Shown: positions 61,737 through 64,000 of the stretch, one piece after another
Layout: every line of letters starts with the position of its first letter
Numbering within the stretch: position 1 is the stretch's first letter
NCBI RefSeq assembly: GCF_000006565.2
Contig: NC_031472.1
Span: forward strand, 3,110,581 to 3,174,580
DNA: 64,000 nt
Source: Toxoplasma gondii ME49
Taxonomy: Eukaryota; Apicomplexa; Conoidasida; Eucoccidiorida; Sarcocystidae
Direction of reading: 5' to 3'
Made by a program: the position numbers and the translations under genes
The notes under the pieces: generated by a model
What the model was told of the DNA's origin: nothing
Databases searched by the model: none
The model's input: the letters and a program-made list of their open reading frames with translations, nothing else

Positions 61737-63581
61737 GTGTGGTGGAGCAGGCATGGTGGCTGTTCAGACGTGTCTCGAGCGTTTCCGTTGGGTGAGTCAC
61801 TTGGGGTTCCGATGACACTGGAGGTACGAGACAGTCAAAATACTGAGCCTGGAAGAATCCCGAATACTCGAGACCTGAATCGGTGGCGTGGCCTTACTCC
61901 ACTCGGGTACGCGACGGACATTTGCGGGTCCATGTGCAGGCGGTACGCAGGGGGTGGCGGACGGGAGACGGTCGTGGGGAGTGCGGCGGAGGAGGGAAGG
62001 CGAATCTCCGGGCGTCTAGCAAACATGGGAGTCCGAGCGCATGTTCCCTGTGGCCACACGGTCCGGCAATAGTGGACAGTGTCAGCTGGCGGAGGGGTCC
62101 TTAGTCGGTCGACCGCCAGCGGCGAACGTTTTCAGGTCGGTCTCGTTGGCGTTCTTGGGTGATTCAGGATTCGTCAGGCTGGTGGCCGCCAGGGACTGTG
62201 TGTCATTGATGGACGGCGGTGTGTGTTGGTGGTTTGCGTGGCTGAAGGCATAGTGTGCTGATGTACACTGCTGTCAGGGGCGATCCTCTGTTGTGAGACG
62301 CCTCTAGTTGGCCGCAGTAAGCAGAGGTTACACCGCGACAGGGAGGGTGGCATCCGCACAACGTGGCGAAGGAGAATGACGGCGAGAGGATGAGCCTCCT
62401 TTGGCCGTCGTCGCTGTTTGAACGGAGAGCGGTGAAGGGAACGGAATGGTGCTGTTGTATGCCTACGAGGCGATTGTATGATTTGTGAGACAAAAGGATG
62501 CCTCGCTTCCGGCATGTACGGACACACATTGTACAGCGTCAGACAGTAGGTGTCGAAATGGTTGCCGCGTGTTGTTGCCATCTGTTGTATGCACATATTT
62601 GACGTTTGACGCTTTGGTTTGGTGACCTAGACGTGGTGTCGTTTTGCCGCCTGGCGAGATGTGAGGACGCGTACGGCTCTCACCGGCAGTGACGCTGAGC
62701 CTTGTGCCGACGCTGAGATTCTCTGCAAGGCAAAATGTGTCAGCAATACTACGCGAAGTATTAGAGCTGCTTTTTTCCAATTTGTCGCTTGACCGCCGCG
62801 TCTGGACACCCGGCGTTCCACTGCTAACATGGCCGCGCCACCACCCAGTGGCTTCGAAATGAAGTATGATGATGGGCGTCCTAGCAACGAATGGTGGTAG
62901 CTGCACGGCCGGACGTGGCCATGCTGAGTGCGTGCAGTGCTTGTCTAGGCTCCTCGGTGCGTCGTCGTTTCGCGTAGCGCCTTGGTGTGACCGGGCTTGC
63001 GATTGTCGTGTGTCTCGATTCGCGGGGTCGGCTCCGTCCGTCCCGCACAGCACGGGACGAGCTGTACGGNNNNNNNNNNNNNNNNNNNNGCAAAATGTGT
63101 CAGCAATACTACGCGAAGTATTAGAGCTGCTTTTTCCAGTTTGTCGCTTGACCGCCGCGTCTGACAACCCGGCGTTCCACTGCTAACATGGCCGCGCCCT
63201 CACCCAGTGGCTTCGGAATGAAGTATGATGATGGGCGTCCTAGCAACGAATGGTGGTAGCTGCACGGCCGGACGTGGCCATGCTGAGTGCGTGCAGTGCT
63301 TGTCTAGGCTCCTCGGTGCGTCGTCGTTTAGCATAGCGCCTTGGTGTGACCGGGCTTGCGATTGTCGTGTGTCTCGATTCGCCGGGTCGGCTCCGTCCGT
63401 CCCGCCACAGCACGGGACGAAGCTGTACGGTTCGGCTGTGTCCCGAGAACGCCGAGGACGCTCACACGCAAACGCGTCCGGCAGGCACTGTGCATTGGGT
63501 GTTCGTGGGCCTGTAGACATGGCCTGACGACTTGATGTGAAGCTGCGTCGAGTGTGAGTCACGAATGATTCGTGTGAGGCC
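61737..63581 (+). repeat. Array unit 5, C/B mosaic, interrupted by assembly gap
   Basis: The first half of the variable part is type C (from about 62260), and the second half from about 62560 is type B, so the unit is recombinant. After the next core begins, the sequence breaks at the N gap and restarts upstream in the unit, which explains the 1845-base spacing. Confidence 0.8.
63070..63089. other. Assembly gap (20 N)
   Basis: Twenty N lie inside a repeat unit. Left-flanking bases carry single-base losses relative to other units (for example CCCGCACAGCACGG), and the right flank has similar differences, suggesting low-quality read ends. The right flank restarts at GCAAAATGTGTC, earlier in the unit than the left flank ended. 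Confidence 0.95.
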
Positions 63582-64000
63582 GTGTGGTGGAGCAGGCATG
63601 GTGGCTGTTCAGACGTGTCTCGAGCGTTTCCGTTGGGTGAGTCACTTGGGGTTCCGATGACACTGGAGGTACGAGACAGTCAGAATACTGAGCCTGGAAG
63701 AATCCCGAATACTCGAGACCTGAATCGGTGGCGTGGCCTTACTCCACTCGGGTACGCGACGGACATTTGCGGGTCCAGGAGCAGGCGGTACGCAGGGGGT
63801 GGCGGACGGGAGACGGTCGTGGGGAGTGCGGCGGAGGAGGGAAGGCGAATCTCCGGGCGTCTAGCAAGCATGGGAGTCCGAGCGCATGTTCCCTGTGGCC
63901 ACATGGTCCGGCAATATTGGACAGTGTCAGCTGGCGGAGGGGCCCTTAGTCGGTCGACCGCCAGCGGCGAACGTTTTCAGGTCGGTCTCGTTGGCGTTCT

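Larger units (their letters stand above)
55357..64000 (+). repeat. Tandem array of about 1.4-1.55 kb units, continuing past the window
   Basis: A landmark GTGTGGTGGAGCAGGC recurs at 55858, 57401, 58889, 60317, 61737 and 63582, giving spacings of 1543, 1488, 1428, 1420 and 1845 (the last contains the N gap). A core from about 320 bases before to about 520 bases after the landmark is nearly identical between units. The rest of each unit is variable, with at least three related sequence types. Small open frames recur on both strands of the core, but they follow DNA identity and show no sign of protein-level constraint. Size, homogeneity and position suggest a subtelomeric or satellite-like repeat. 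Confidence 0.92.

Noticed and set aside
55357..64000. Tandem array considered as a CRISPR-like or VNTR coding array.
   Set aside because: Units are over 1.4 kb with no short direct-repeat and spacer pattern, and the host is eukaryotic.

Overview
The window looks like nuclear DNA of a tissue-cyst-forming coccidian (Sarcocystidae: the Toxoplasma, Neospora, Hammondia, Besnoitia and Sarcocystis group). The reasons are intron-split eukaryotic genes with GT..AG boundaries, an amylopectin-type alpha-amylase, a flagellar IFT70 gene, two proteins with an SRS-like (SAG1-related) pattern, a Kazal-type secreted protein, and a signal-anchor protein with an RRLAE motif like the Golgi-protease site of exported dense-granule proteins. 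Telomere-like TTTAGGG words and a long tandem repeat at the right end suggest a position towards a chromosome end. I cannot fix genus or species from sequence alone.

Layout. Positions 1-26000 are the gene-rich part. Most genes lie on the minus strand: IFT70/TTC30 (about 3.3-9.3 kb, about a dozen small exons), a secreted or vacuolar-type alpha-amylase with a starch-binding region and two fibronectin-III domains (11.48-17.4 kb), a serine-rich unknown (18.07-19.16 kb), and a class-II DYRK kinase (21.89-25.76 kb, two exons). A small coiled-coil ORF on the plus strand (10.57-10.93 kb) sits immediately behind a 13-base match to the EcoRI adaptor of lambda cDNA libraries, a possible assembly artefact.

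Positions 26000-43500 are sparse. I can support a one-domain Kazal protein (30.57-31.11 kb, plus) and two SRS-like surface proteins (33.2-33.8 and 36.7-37.3 kb, minus). The two SRS-like genes are bracketed by short, oppositely oriented telomere-like words.

Positions 43500-55350 hold a probable exported protein whose two exons join in phase (43.59-44.35 kb, plus). Downstream on the same strand lie Cys-containing exon-like ORFs and two diverged copies of one coding segment that share a splice acceptor (46.2 and 47.4 kb). A decayed copy of the right-hand repeat lies at about 52.1-52.8 kb.

Positions 55357-64000 are a tandem array of roughly 1.4-1.55 kb units with a conserved core and at least three alternative variable segments. 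It includes a mosaic unit and a 20-N gap where units are probably collapsed. I see no convincing gene in the array.

The genes do not form a pathway. The recognisable roles are flagellum assembly in microgametes, amylopectin breakdown, kinase signalling, and secreted, surface or exported proteins facing the host. All splice sites are read by eye; no alignment, expression or database result was available.
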